From Polaribacter gangjinensis (lineage in GTDB: Bacteria; Bacteroidota; Bacteroidia; Flavobacteriales; Flavobacteriaceae): DNA of 64,000 nucleotides. The position numbers and the translations under genes are program-made. Location of the stretch: positions 1,009,501 to 1,073,500 of the forward strand of contig NZ_CP150662.1 in the NCBI RefSeq assembly GCF_038024125.1, given 5' to 3'. Under the pieces are notes generated by a model that was given only the letters and a program-made list of their open reading frames with translations, did no database searches and had not been told where the DNA came from. This document shows, piece by piece, positions 9,539-18,276 of this stretch (its first letter is position 1; each line of letters opens with the position of its first letter).

Positions 9539-10387
9539 TTAAAGTACCTCATCTGAATTGTTCATCCTAGTCAATAATTTTTCATTTAAAGTTGTTATAA
9601 ACTTTGTTCTATCATTCTTACGGGCTTTAATTTCAAGGAATGTTCTACGATATTGCCCTAAATCAATTTCAAAAATATGCTCAAAATATTCAGCAATATC
9701 TTTAAGGTCTGCAGCACCATTATTAAAAGCTCCTTCAGTATGTAATGCAAAAAGAAGTTCAGTTAACGCTACTTTTGAGCCTGTCCACATCATTTTTATG
9801 TTCGGTTGGCGTTGTGATTTTTCAGTAGTTCCTTTATTTTCAATCATAATTAGTTTATTTTCAAGATATAATTGAATTAAGTCATTAGCTAATATTTTTG
9901 CTACTTTATAATCATGAGAAGTTGAAAAATTAGTATCTGTTTCAAAATAATAGCTATTTAATGCTAATTTCACATCAAACTTCCCTCTTAGAAAATATTT
10001 GTAATCCAAATAATTATTTCCAGAGCGAAAATATTTGTAAAATTCTAATTCATTATCAAAAAATGATTTAAGTTTTATAAGTTCATTATTGTAATATTTT
10101 TTTAAAATACGATTGCCTCCATTTGGCTTTTTCATTTCAATTTTAAGGATTGAATTGTAATAAATAATCTTTGATGTAAATTGGGGTTTAATTTCCTTAA
10201 AAAAATATATTTCTTCATCTTGACTTTTGAATTGACTTTTAATAACTACATTTTTTAAATTCTCTTTAGCTTTTAAAGTTATCTCAATAGCCTTTTCACA
10301 ACGCTTAATTTCATTGTCTATTTCAAGATCAATGAAATTAAGTTGTTCATTTAGGTCTGTTTGTAGATTTATTATTTTTTGATTCAA
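9539..10387 (-). CDS. rteC: RteC-family regulator of element excision
   Basis: The protein has 282 residues. The C-terminal third matches the RteC signature strongly: MMWTGSKVALTELLFALH, then GAFNNGAADLKDIAEYFE and DLGQYRRTFLEIKARK. In CTnDOT, RteC activates the excision operon under control of the RteA/RteB two-component system. The N-terminal half is helical and lysine-rich, with little similarity that can be judged here. No rteA or rteB is near, so control of this copy is unknown. It lies next to the HTH gene at 9162-9449, and marks the left block as integrative-element DNA. Confidence 0.9.
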   Translation of the reverse strand: MNQKIINLQTDLNEQLNFIDLEIDNEIKRCEKAIEITLKAKENLKNVVIKSQFKSQDEEIYFFKEIKPQFTSKIIYYNSILKIEMKKPNGGNRILKKYYNNELIKLKSFFDNELEFYKYFRSGNNYLDYKYFLRGKFDVKLALNSYYFETDTNFSTSHDYKVAKILANDLIQLYLENKLIMIENKGTTEKSQRQPNIKMMWTGSKVALTELLFALHTEGAFNNGAADLKDIAEYFEHIFEIDLGQYRRTFLEIKARKNDRTKFITTLNEKLLTRMNNSDEVL

Positions 10388-10449
10388 AGTCTTAAAATAT
10401 TTAAGGATATAGTTTTAATAATTTGATGAGTTCCTAATCGAATAAATAT

Positions 10450-11292
10450 TTATATTTTATAAAGTTCCTTTACTTCATTCAGAATTTTTACTATTCTATC
10501 AGATGTAATCTGCATTTTTTCTAATACAATTTTATTTTCATAAAGTTCTTTAACTAAAATTATATCTTTAGAAATAAGAGTTGTTTTTTCGTCTTTTGAA
10601 AGATTTATTAAAGTAGTAATTGGATAAAGATCAAATGAATCAATATTGTCTTTAATTCCGTTATTTAACGGATAATCCCAACTAAGTAAAGTTAAACCAA
10701 CGCATTTCGCATAATTTATTGCATCAATAGTAAACCTGGTATTAGTAACCAACCAGCCTTGTTTGAGATGTGTAGTGTTTTTAGAATTAGTATTCCACTG
10801 TTTTTGGATGTCTAAAAATCTTGAATTAATGTATAAAGGAATTTTTACATTACTAACTGCATTAGCGTCAGAATGAAATTTGCATTCAATTGCATAAACG
10901 CTTCCTTCTTTTTCAGCTAAAACATCTATTTCGTGGGTAACGCATTCGCCATTTAAAATTACACTGACCGAGGTTTTAAATCCTTTTTCTCTCAATAATG
11001 CTGCAACTAATCTTTCAAAAGGATAACCTGTTGGACCTAAATCAAAAATGGCACGTTTTAGACTATATCGAGAAGCAGATGTTCTGTTTGATTTTTTTAA
11101 ATAAGCAAACACTTTTTTATATATTTCAATTGAAGAAATACCATCATAAATTTCAGTTTGTATTTTTGAAATAATGTTTTCAATTTCTTCTTCAGATGCA
11201 CCACTACGTAGTAGTGAATGTTCTAATTTTTGAGTTGAAAATGGTTCAACATCAAAAGAATTCTTTTTAATAAAAATTGGTTTTTGTTTCAT
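10450..11292 (-). CDS. ATP-cone domain fused to Mrr-like PD-(D/E)xK nuclease
   Basis: The protein has 280 residues. Residues about 7-85 form an ATP-cone (SFDVEPFSTQKLEHSLLRSG through SRYSLKRAIFDLGPTGYPFE), a nucleotide-sensing domain known from ribonucleotide reductase and NrdR. Residues 90-170 look like an Mrr-type restriction endonuclease fold, with the active-site set E121-I-D123 followed by E136-C-K138 (EIDVLA...YAIECKF). The combination suggests a DNA nuclease gated by ATP or dATP. It follows the outer-membrane protein gene by 10 bp. Function is inferred; a role in defence or in element maintenance is possible. Confidence 0.75.
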   Translation of the reverse strand: MKQKPIFIKKNSFDVEPFSTQKLEHSLLRSGASEEEIENIISKIQTEIYDGISSIEIYKKVFAYLKKSNRTSASRYSLKRAIFDLGPTGYPFERLVAALLREKGFKTSVSVILNGECVTHEIDVLAEKEGSVYAIECKFHSDANAVSNVKIPLYINSRFLDIQKQWNTNSKNTTHLKQGWLVTNTRFTIDAINYAKCVGLTLLSWDYPLNNGIKDNIDSFDLYPITTLINLSKDEKTTLISKDIILVKELYENKIVLEKMQITSDRIVKILNEVKELYKI

Positions 11293-11302
11293 AATTAAAA
11301 TA

Positions 11303-12205
11303 TTAAAAACGTAAAGTTTCTGTCATTATACCAAATCTTATTGAGCTGATTTGATGTTGAAAATAAATATTATAATAATCCATACCATGATAGAATTGAA
11401 CAAAAAATCCAATATCTTCTAAGAATTTTGGGTGATAATAGAGAATTAGACTTGCATTTAATCTTTTGGCGTCAAAATAGTTCCAATTATTAAAATTATC
11501 TAACATTATTGTCGTTTCAGCTTTAATTGAGAAGTTTGCTCTTTGTTTTTCGTTTGGAAGTGGATTTGTTTTCATAGGAAGTTTATAAGCTAAAAAGGTA
11601 TTGTGCCATCGCAATCCACTATATTGACCTTGAAGTTCTTCTAACATCCAACTCTTTGGGTGGATTTCAAATGAGCTTTTTATAAATTTGAAAGCTTTCA
11701 AGTTTTGACTATATGATGATTGTAAAAATCCTAATTCTAAATAATTTGTTGCAAAATTTCCGGATTGTAAATTGACTTTTCCATCATCTGTATAAAAATT
11801 ACCATCTTGACCATTAGAGTGATGTGCAATTTTACCAAATAAAGTTAATTTATTGGCTGCATCTTTATGTCCTGTTAAAAAATAGAACGCAATTTGAGGT
11901 ATATAACTTGGTGTTTTTACAGGATATGAATATTCATCAAACATTCTTATAATAATTTGAGAAGTTAACACTGCCATTAATCTTGAATCTTTACGTTCTC
12001 TGATCTTAAAATTAGGACTAACATTTGCCTCAAACATTAAAGGTTCTAAATTCCCAATATCAAAGGGAAAAGTAACATAACTTTCTCCTTGATTTACTTG
12101 TGTAATTTTATCTAAAGATAGAATTGCTGTTGTATCTACTTTAGTTTGAGCTGAAGTTATGGTCGTTATTACAATAATAAAAACTAATACTATATTCTTT
12201 TTCAT
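11303..12205 (-). CDS. Outer-membrane phospholipase A-like beta-barrel protein
   Basis: The protein has 300 residues with a signal peptide (MKKNIVLVFIIVITTITSAQ). It shows alternating amphipathic strands and ends in an aromatic residue (ETLRF), typical of outer-membrane barrels. At residues 128-132 it has HHSNG, which matches the H-x-S-N-G active-site motif of OMPLA (PldA). A candidate third residue is N154 in FATNYLEL. OMPLA hydrolyses phospholipids that reach the outer leaflet. The spacing between Ser and the second Asn is longer than in E. coli, so the enzyme assignment is moderate. It follows the LOG gene by 103 bp. Confidence 0.6.
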   Translation of the reverse strand: MKKNIVLVFIIVITTITSAQTKVDTTAILSLDKITQVNQGESYVTFPFDIGNLEPLMFEANVSPNFKIRERKDSRLMAVLTSQIIIRMFDEYSYPVKTPSYIPQIAFYFLTGHKDAANKLTLFGKIAHHSNGQDGNFYTDDGKVNLQSGNFATNYLELGFLQSSYSQNLKAFKFIKSSFEIHPKSWMLEELQGQYSGLRWHNTFLAYKLPMKTNPLPNEKQRANFSIKAETTIMLDNFNNWNYFDAKRLNASLILYYHPKFLEDIGFFVQFYHGMDYYNIYFQHQISSIRFGIMTETLRF

Positions 12206-12308
12206 ATTTTATTGCTAATTCGTCTATATTTTCAGATATTTTACAAGAAAGAAAATAATATTTTTCTACATTTTAGTATTAATTAAAAAGACATAGACAA
12301 GAATTGTT

Positions 12309-13037
12309 TTATTTTTCTAAAAACCACCATTTTGGTTTATATTGTTTATTTACTAACCCAAATTTTTTGATTGCATGCGTTTCAAGATGTGTAATTAAAT
12401 CAGGAATAGAATCAGTTACAAAAAGGAGCTTCATATCTTCTGGACTGATGCTTTCATTTTCAAGCATAATTTTAATATGATGACAAAGTTCTTTATGATA
12501 ATCTGAATCAAAAATAATTATCGGAAAGTTTTTAATTACTTTAGTTTGTATCAATGTAAGTGCTTCAAATAATTCATCTAAAGTACCAACTCCACCTGGC
12601 ATCACTACAAAGGCATACGAATATTTTATCAAAACAACTTTACGAACAAAAAAATAAGGAATATCTATCCATTTATGTAAATATGGATTTGGTTTTTGTT
12701 CTCTTGGCAATACAATATTGCAACCAACAGAATAACCATCATTTTCAAATGCTCCTTTATTTGCGGCTTCCATTATTCCTGGTCCGCCACCTGTCATTAT
12801 TGTAAAACCTAATTTAGAAATTTCTGCACCAATTTTTTCAGCATTTTTATAATGTTCTGATTCTGGTGTAAACCGAGCCGAACCAAAAATAGTTACACAT
12901 GGACCAAGGAAATGTAATTTTCTAAATGCTCTTATAAAATTAATTTGAACCCTAAATGTGAACATTAGCTCTTTAAATCTCGATAGTGGACCTCGAAAGA
13001 ATAAAGATTCATTCGTAACTAATTTATTACCATTCAT
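12309..13037 (-). CDS. LOG-family nucleoside-monophosphate phosphoribohydrolase (TIGR00730)
   Basis: This is a Rossmann-fold protein of 242 residues with both family signatures, GGGPGIMEA at residues 83-91 and PGGVGTLDE at residues 147-155. These form the nucleotide-binding and catalytic loop of the lysine-decarboxylase-like (LOG) family, which cleaves the N-glycosidic bond of nucleoside 5'-monophosphates. Bacterial members are often called cytokinin riboside phosphoribohydrolases whatever their true substrate. It lies 28 bp after an ABC permease gene and may be the tail of the efflux operon. No functional link to the transporter is evident. Confidence 0.85.
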   Translation of the reverse strand: MNGNKLVTNESLFFRGPLSRFKELMFTFRVQINFIRAFRKLHFLGPCVTIFGSARFTPESEHYKNAEKIGAEISKLGFTIMTGGGPGIMEAANKGAFENDGYSVGCNIVLPREQKPNPYLHKWIDIPYFFVRKVVLIKYSYAFVVMPGGVGTLDELFEALTLIQTKVIKNFPIIIFDSDYHKELCHHIKIMLENESISPEDMKLLFVTDSIPDLITHLETHAIKKFGLVNKQYKPKWWFLEK

Positions 13038-13065
13038 TTTTAATACCTTTTAAAAACTTAAACTT

Positions 13066-14187
13066 CTAATTTGATTTTTTATAACTCCAAACCGCCATGC
13101 CGTTTACAAATACTGCAAATCCGGTAACAATTAATAGGTTTGGCAATACTTCATAAAATCCGGATCCTTTTAGTAGAACCATTCTTATGAACTCTACAAA
13201 GTATCGAATAGGGTTTAACAATGTTAAGCTTTGTGCCCATTTTGGCATACTTTCGATAGGTGTAAATAAACCACTCATTAATATGAAAATTACCATAAAA
13301 AACCAGGCAATAAACATGGCTTGTTGTTGGGTTTCGGTATGATTAGATATGTACAGTCCGAAACCTAAAATTAAAAGTAAATACACCGATGTGAAGCCAT
13401 AAACAAGGAAAATATTACCTAACATAGGAACATTAAAAACAACTTTGGATATTACTAAACCCACCGTTAAAATCACTAATCCAAGCACCCAAAACGGAAA
13501 TAATTTTCCAATAATAAACTGGTATTTTTTTATGGGTGTTACATTTATTTGTTCTAATGTGCCCAATTCTTTTTCTCTAACTATATTCATTGATGACAGA
13601 AATAAAGTAAGCATGGTAACCAATAAAACCAAAATACCAGGCACCATAAAAGTTTTATAATTTAAAGTATTGTTGTACCAAAAAGAGGGAATAACCATTA
13701 TGTTTTGGGGGACTTCTTTATTTTCAGAGAAGTATTTTGACTGCATTTGAATGTTTTGATTGTAGGAGTTTAGTATCTGTGTTACATATACATTTTCAAC
13801 GCCAGCCGTTGCGGCATCAATGGCATTAATACTTACTGAAATGCTCGCTTTTTGGTCTTTTTGCAGGTCACGATTGAAGTGAACAGGAATATTTACAATA
13901 ATATCGGTTTTCCCTTTTTGCATTTCTTGGATAGCTTCTTTTTCAGAAAAATGAGGTGCTGTAACTTTAAAATAGGTTGAGGATTTAAAAGCATTTATTA
14001 AATCTCTTGATTCCCGACTTTGGTCATTGTCAACAAAGGTTATTGCAATATTTTTAACATCGAATGTAGCTGCATTTGACAAAATTAATAATTGCAAAAT
14101 GGGTAATATAAATATAAGTTGAAGCATGCTTTTATCTCTAAAAATTTGCTTGAATTCTTTTTGTATGATGAATAATATTGTTTTCAT
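13066..14187 (-). CDS. ABC-2 type transporter permease (YbhR-like)
   Basis: The protein has 373 residues with an N-terminal membrane helix, a large periplasmic loop (about residues 45-170) and a cluster of five membrane helices in the C-terminal half. It carries the ABC-2 signature region (NIVREKELGTLEQINVTPIKKYQFIIGK, about residues 200-227). It pairs with the permease at 14330-15436 to form the membrane part of a drug exporter like E. coli YbhFSR. It is separated from that gene by 142 bp with no terminator recognised. Confidence 0.9.
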   Translation of the reverse strand: MKTILFIIQKEFKQIFRDKSMLQLIFILPILQLLILSNAATFDVKNIAITFVDNDQSRESRDLINAFKSSTYFKVTAPHFSEKEAIQEMQKGKTDIIVNIPVHFNRDLQKDQKASISVSINAIDAATAGVENVYVTQILNSYNQNIQMQSKYFSENKEVPQNIMVIPSFWYNNTLNYKTFMVPGILVLLVTMLTLFLSSMNIVREKELGTLEQINVTPIKKYQFIIGKLFPFWVLGLVILTVGLVISKVVFNVPMLGNIFLVYGFTSVYLLLILGFGLYISNHTETQQQAMFIAWFFMVIFILMSGLFTPIESMPKWAQSLTLLNPIRYFVEFIRMVLLKGSGFYEVLPNLLIVTGFAVFVNGMAVWSYKKSN

Positions 14188-14329
14188 ATGTAAATATTAT
14201 TTGTTTTTTGGTGCATATGTATCGCTTTTTTCATTGGTGTTTGCTTGCGCAAACTTTTGTTAATGGCGATTTCATAATTTATTTTTATATCCCAATGATT
14301 GTTTTTAAACCTTTACAGTAATACTATTC

Positions 14330-15436
14330 TTACTCTAGTCTAATTTTATATTTTTTGATGCTCAATGTTATAAAAAACACAGTCATCCCTATTAATATAA
14401 GGGTTTCTTTCCATATATATTGAATTCCGACACCTTTGAGCATAATGGCTTTTACAATAATAATGAACCATTTTGCAGGTATGATGTTACTGATTACTTG
14501 CATGGGTAAAGGCATACTATTTATAGGAAATATAAATCCTGATAGAATAATTACTGGTAGCATCAAACCCATTAATGATAACATCATTGCGGTTTGTTGA
14601 GAATTAGAAACGGTAGAAATTAATATCCCCAATGAAAGAGCAGAAATGATAAATAATATACTTTCAAAAGCTAACAAAAAGATGCTTCCATTTATAGGCA
14701 TTTTGAACACAAAATAGCCTAATGTTAATATTACTATTGCATTGATAATTGAAAGAAAAATATAAGGAAATACTTTTCCAATAATTACTTGAAATGGTTT
14801 TAATGGAGAAACTAAAAGAATTTCCATAGTGCCTAATTCTTTTTCTCGTGTGATAGAAATAGAGGTCATCATAGCTGAAACAAGCATTAGAATAACAGTC
14901 ATTACACCTGGAACAAAATTAAAAACACTTTTGAGTTCAGGATTATAAAACATTCTCGATTGTACTTCAACCTTTACCGGATTACTATTGGATTGTTTTT
15001 TTTGCGATTGATAATTTTGTATAATTGCTGAGGTATAATTTGCAATTGTGTTGGCAACATTAGGTTCGGTCGCATCGGTAATTGCTTGAACTACTGCTAC
15101 TTTTTTGGTTTCTAGATTTTTACTAAAATTTGGTTCGAAAATAAGAACTGCCTTGATTTTTCCTTTTTTAAATTCTGATTCTATGTCGCTTTCTTTTTCA
15201 ATTTGGTTTGCCACATTAAAATAGGGTGATGCTTTTATTTTATAGATAATTTTTTGTGTTTCTATATCATTTGATTGGTCTAAAATGGCAATGTCAACAT
15301 TGTTAATTTCATTTGTTATGGCAAAACCAAACAATAAAATTTGGGCAATCGGCATACCAAACAGAATAAACAAAGAACGTTTATCTCTGAAAATATGGTA
15401 GAATTCTTTTTTTACAAATCCGATAAATCTTTTCAT
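14330..15436 (-). CDS. ABC-2 type transporter permease (YbhS-like)
   Basis: The protein has the same topology and motifs as its downstream paralogue, including SITREKELGTMEILLVSPLKPFQVIIGK. The frame is open to an ATG at 15445, but that ATG sits in a dispersed repeat (15441-15465). The ATG at 15436, giving MKRFIGFVKKEFYHIFRDKRS, is the better start. With the second permease and two ATPases it forms a Ybh-type drug-efflux ABC transporter. Two non-identical permeases suggest a heterodimeric channel. It starts 48 bp after the upstream ATPase gene. Confidence 0.9.
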   Translation of the reverse strand: MKRFIGFVKKEFYHIFRDKRSLFILFGMPIAQILLFGFAITNEINNVDIAILDQSNDIETQKIIYKIKASPYFNVANQIEKESDIESEFKKGKIKAVLIFEPNFSKNLETKKVAVVQAITDATEPNVANTIANYTSAIIQNYQSQKKQSNSNPVKVEVQSRMFYNPELKSVFNFVPGVMTVILMLVSAMMTSISITREKELGTMEILLVSPLKPFQVIIGKVFPYIFLSIINAIVILTLGYFVFKMPINGSIFLLAFESILFIISALSLGILISTVSNSQQTAMMLSLMGLMLPVIILSGFIFPINSMPLPMQVISNIIPAKWFIIIVKAIMLKGVGIQYIWKETLILIGMTVFFITLSIKKYKIRLE

Positions 15437-15440
15437 AATT

Positions 15441-15465
15441 GTCATTGCGAGGAACGAAGCAATCT
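15441..15465. repeat. Dispersed intergenic repeat fragment
   Basis: The stretch gtcattgcgagg-aacgaagcaatct is a fragment of a palindromic repeat (attgc-gagg...aa-gcaat) common between genes in many bacteria, including flavobacteria. It lies in the gap between the ATPase and permease genes and contains the first possible start codon of the permease. Only one copy was noticed here. Confidence 0.5.
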
Positions 15466-15484
15466 TCTCCTCTTTTTTAATTAT

Positions 15485-16219
15485 TTATTCAATATTCCGC
15501 GCTAATTTTAAAAACACATCATTCATAGAATCTACTTTGAATTGTTCTTTCAAATTTTTTGGGGTGTCTAAAGCTTCAATAGAGCCGTCAACCATAATAG
15601 AAACACGGTCGCAATATTCTGCTTCATCCATGTAATGTGTGGTTACAAAAATGGTAGTACCTTTATAAGCTTGTGTATAAATCATTTCCCAAAATTGTCT
15701 TCGGGTTATTGGGTCAACGCCTCCTGTTGGCTCATCGAGAAAAACAATTTTTGGCTCGTGCAGTAATGCAACTGAAAACGACAATTTTTGTTTCCAACCC
15801 AATGGTAACGAACCTACTAAATTATTGGCTACTTCTTGAAGTTCTAATTCTTCTATTAATTGTGCGATTTTTTGTTTGATTTGTATTCTTGATAATCCAT
15901 AAATTCCACCAAAAAAAGTAATGTTTTCTTTAATAGTTAAATCATCATACATTGAGAATTTTTGACTCATATAACCAATGCTTTTTTTTACCATATCGGC
16001 TTGTGAGTGAACATCAAAACCTGCAACATTGGCTTCACCTGAAGTAGGATTTGAAATTCCAATCAACATTTTCATAGCTGTTGTTTTCCCTGCTCCATTG
16101 GCTCCTAAAAAACCAAAAATTTCTCCTTTATAAACATCAAATGAAATGCCTTTTACAGCAGTAAAATGACCAAACTCTTTCGTTAAATTTTTTACAGATA
16201 TTATTTTTTCTCTTTCCAT
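15485..16219 (-). CDS. ABC transporter ATPase (YbhF half, degenerate signature)
   Basis: This ATPase subunit has 244 residues, with Walker A GANGAGKTT (about residues 38-46) and Walker B IVFLDEPTGGVDP. The signature motif, normally LSGGQ, reads LPLGWKQ, whereas the partner ATPase has LSGGMKQ. A degenerate C-loop in one of two paired ATPases means one composite ATP site is probably non-hydrolytic, as in other heterodimeric exporters. In E. coli YbhF the two halves are one polypeptide; here they are separate genes 8 bp apart. Confidence 0.92.
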   Translation of the reverse strand: MEREKIISVKNLTKEFGHFTAVKGISFDVYKGEIFGFLGANGAGKTTAMKMLIGISNPTSGEANVAGFDVHSQADMVKKSIGYMSQKFSMYDDLTIKENITFFGGIYGLSRIQIKQKIAQLIEELELQEVANNLVGSLPLGWKQKLSFSVALLHEPKIVFLDEPTGGVDPITRRQFWEMIYTQAYKGTTIFVTTHYMDEAEYCDRVSIMVDGSIEALDTPKNLKEQFKVDSMNDVFLKLARNIE

Positions 16220-16227
16220 TTTTTTGT

Positions 16228-17124
16228 TTATAAGTCCATGAAAACATCTTCAATGGTTATTGTAGCAGGTTTAATAATTATATCCGTATGATTTTTATTT
16301 TTCAAATAGGTTTGTAAATCGTTTGGATTGAAAGTTGCATTTTTATCTATGTAATGTACAAACTCACCAAAAGCATAAACACTGTATTGATTAGGATAAT
16401 TTTTTAAATCGTGAATCAATCCGTGTGTGTTTTTTGCTTGTACATCATAAATTACTTTTTCGTAGTTGTTAATGATATTTTGAGGTGTATCTATTTTTAA
16501 AATTTTGCCTTTTTGAATTAATGCAATTCTATCGCAAAGAGAAGCTTCATCCATATAAGGTGTTGAAACTAATATTGTAATGCCTTTTTGTTGCAATCTT
16601 TTTAGCATTATCCAAAATTCTTTTCGAGAAACGGGATCAACTCCTGTAGTTGGTTCGTCAAGAAATAATACTTTTGGAGCATGAATTAACGCACAACATA
16701 ATGCTAATTTTTGTTTCATTCCGCCCGAAAGAGCACCTGCTCTTCTGTCTTTGAATGGTTCAATTTGAATGTATATGTCTTTAATTAAATCATAATTTTC
16801 CTCAATTGTGGTTCCGAAAATAGTGGCAAAAAAATGTAAGTTTTCTTCAACAGTTAAATCTTGATATAGCGAGAATTTTCCTGGCATATAGCCAACAGAG
16901 TTTCTGATTTCTTTGAGTTGTTTGACTACATCATATCCAGCGACTTCTGCACTTCCTTCATTAGCAACTAAAAGCGTAGTTAGTATTCTGAAAATAGTTG
17001 TTTTCCCTGCACCATCAGGTCCAATTAAACCAAATAATTCTCCGTCATTTACCTTAAAAGTAATGCTATCGACAGCTTTTAACTTTTTGTAAGATTTTGA
17101 TATGTTGTTTACAGCAATACTCAT
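16228..17124 (-). CDS. ABC transporter ATPase (YbhF half, canonical)
   Basis: This ATPase has 298 residues with Walker A GPDGAGKTT, signature LSGGMKQ and Walker B VLFLDEPTTGVDP, all intact. The C-terminal ~60 residues form an extra domain after the NBD, typical of multidrug ABC-2 ATPases. It supplies the canonical ATP site in the pair with 15485-16219. Its start shares a base with the stop of the cupin gene (TAATG), so translation is coupled. Confidence 0.93.
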   Translation of the reverse strand: MSIAVNNISKSYKKLKAVDSITFKVNDGELFGLIGPDGAGKTTIFRILTTLLVANEGSAEVAGYDVVKQLKEIRNSVGYMPGKFSLYQDLTVEENLHFFATIFGTTIEENYDLIKDIYIQIEPFKDRRAGALSGGMKQKLALCCALIHAPKVLFLDEPTTGVDPVSRKEFWIMLKRLQQKGITILVSTPYMDEASLCDRIALIQKGKILKIDTPQNIINNYEKVIYDVQAKNTHGLIHDLKNYPNQYSVYAFGEFVHYIDKNATFNPNDLQTYLKNKNHTDIIIKPATITIEDVFMDL

Positions 17125-17411
17125 TATTTCATCAATAAGAAATTACTTTCATCGATTGCTTTTACAGCGTGTTTTACATTTTCTTCAATCATTACATAAG
17201 TGCCAGAATTGAGATTAATGACTGTTCCTTTTTCATTTGTAAAAACAGCATTTCCTGAAATGCAAACCAACAATGCTGGTATTTTTGAAATGTGCTCTTT
17301 AAGTGTTTCTCCTTTTGCTATTTGCAATGAAATTACTTTAGCGTCTTTTGGTTCAAATAATAATTGTGTTTGAACTGGTTTATTTTCGGTATGTAAGTTT
17401 TTTAAAATCAT
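17124..17411 (-). CDS. Small cupin-fold protein
   Basis: The protein has 95 residues and a single cupin-like beta-barrel. It has no signal peptide. It contains the pattern of a hydrophobic strand with GETLKEHISKIPALLVCISGNAVF, then VINLNSGTYVMIEENVKHAV, which fits the two cupin motifs with H in KEH and KH positions. It overlaps the lipoprotein gene by 4 bp on one side and the ATPase gene by 1 bp on the other. Binding of a metal or small ligand in the cytoplasm is plausible; the ligand is unknown. Confidence 0.65.
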   Translation of the reverse strand: MILKNLHTENKPVQTQLLFEPKDAKVISLQIAKGETLKEHISKIPALLVCISGNAVFTNEKGTVINLNSGTYVMIEENVKHAVKAIDESNFLLMK

Positions 17412-17848
17412 TTGAAATATTGATTAAATGTTAGGAACGAATTTTGAATTTCTGTAAACTGATTTGCTGATTTTTCTTTAGAAAACGAATCGACTAATTC
17501 TATATATGGAACTAACCATTTGTGAAGTTCGTCATGAGCTTGTCCTTTCATGGTACAATTTGATGTTAGTATATCAATATTTGTCTTTAATTTATTAGCT
17601 AATAATGAATAATTAGTGCCTTTTTCTTGGTCAAAATGGACTACATCTTTTTCCATATTACGAATGTGTAGCATCATATTATCATCTACCTTCCATTTTT
17701 CACCATTGTTTAATTGAATTGTTTCGCTTTCAGAATGTTGGTGTTCTTCAGTTTTAATTTCAGTAGTTTTTTCTTCTTTTGATTTCGTGTTACAAGAGAA
17801 AAGGAGTAATACAACTGTAGCTAAAAAGGCAATTTTTATTTTTAACAT
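17408..17848 (-). CDS. Lipoprotein of unknown function in the efflux operon
   Basis: The start chosen is the ATG giving MLKIKIAFLATVVLLLFSC, an SPase II signal peptide with the lipobox LFSC; the frame is open 23 residues further but adds no signal-like sequence. The mature protein has a His-rich patch (EEHQHSE), then NGEKWKVDDNMMLHI and GQAHDELHKWLVPYIELV, patterns seen in flavobacterial lipoproteins encoded beside metal-stress genes. It may bind a metal or sense the envelope. It is cotranscribed with the ABC efflux genes. Confidence 0.75.
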   Translation of the reverse strand: MLKIKIAFLATVVLLLFSCNTKSKEEKTTEIKTEEHQHSESETIQLNNGEKWKVDDNMMLHIRNMEKDVVHFDQEKGTNYSLLANKLKTNIDILTSNCTMKGQAHDELHKWLVPYIELVDSFSKEKSANQFTEIQNSFLTFNQYFK

Positions 17849-17861
17849 TTCTTGTAATTTT

Positions 17862-18263
17862 TTAATTAATATTAATTTGTTTCTTCTTATTGATAGTGAA
17901 ATAAGCAAATGCAACAAAGATTATGGTTACGACAATTCTAAAAATCATTGCTCCGATTGTTTTGGTTTCATACACTCCGTCTGCGTTGATATAAATAATA
18001 AAACCTATGAATGCATTTACGAGAATTAGTGCCGAAATTCCTAAAATAGTTGATGTCCAATTTTTGTTTTTAATGAAACCATAACTTGCTACTAAATAGA
18101 TTATGCTACTGATGAAATTTGTCCAAACTATGAACAAAACATAATTTCCTTCTTTGGCTCTAATTCCAAATAAGTCAAAAATTACTGAAGCACTCAAAAA
18201 CATAGTAAGTAAACCAAAAGTAGCTAACAATAATGCGATTAGATAATGAAGCTTTTTTTTCAT
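17862..18263 (-). CDS. Small integral membrane protein (four helices)
   Basis: The protein has 133 residues with four predicted transmembrane segments (about residues 7-27, 42-63, 72-90 and 106-125), almost no extramembrane sequence and a KKKQ positively charged end. It has no motif that I recognise. It sits between the adaptor and the lipoprotein genes and may be an accessory membrane subunit of the exporter. Confidence 0.65.
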   Translation of the reverse strand: MKKKLHYLIALLLATFGLLTMFLSASVIFDLFGIRAKEGNYVLFIVWTNFISSIIYLVASYGFIKNKNWTSTILGISALILVNAFIGFIIYINADGVYETKTIGAMIFRIVVTIIFVAFAYFTINKKKQININ

Positions 18264-18276
18264 AATTATTAATTAT

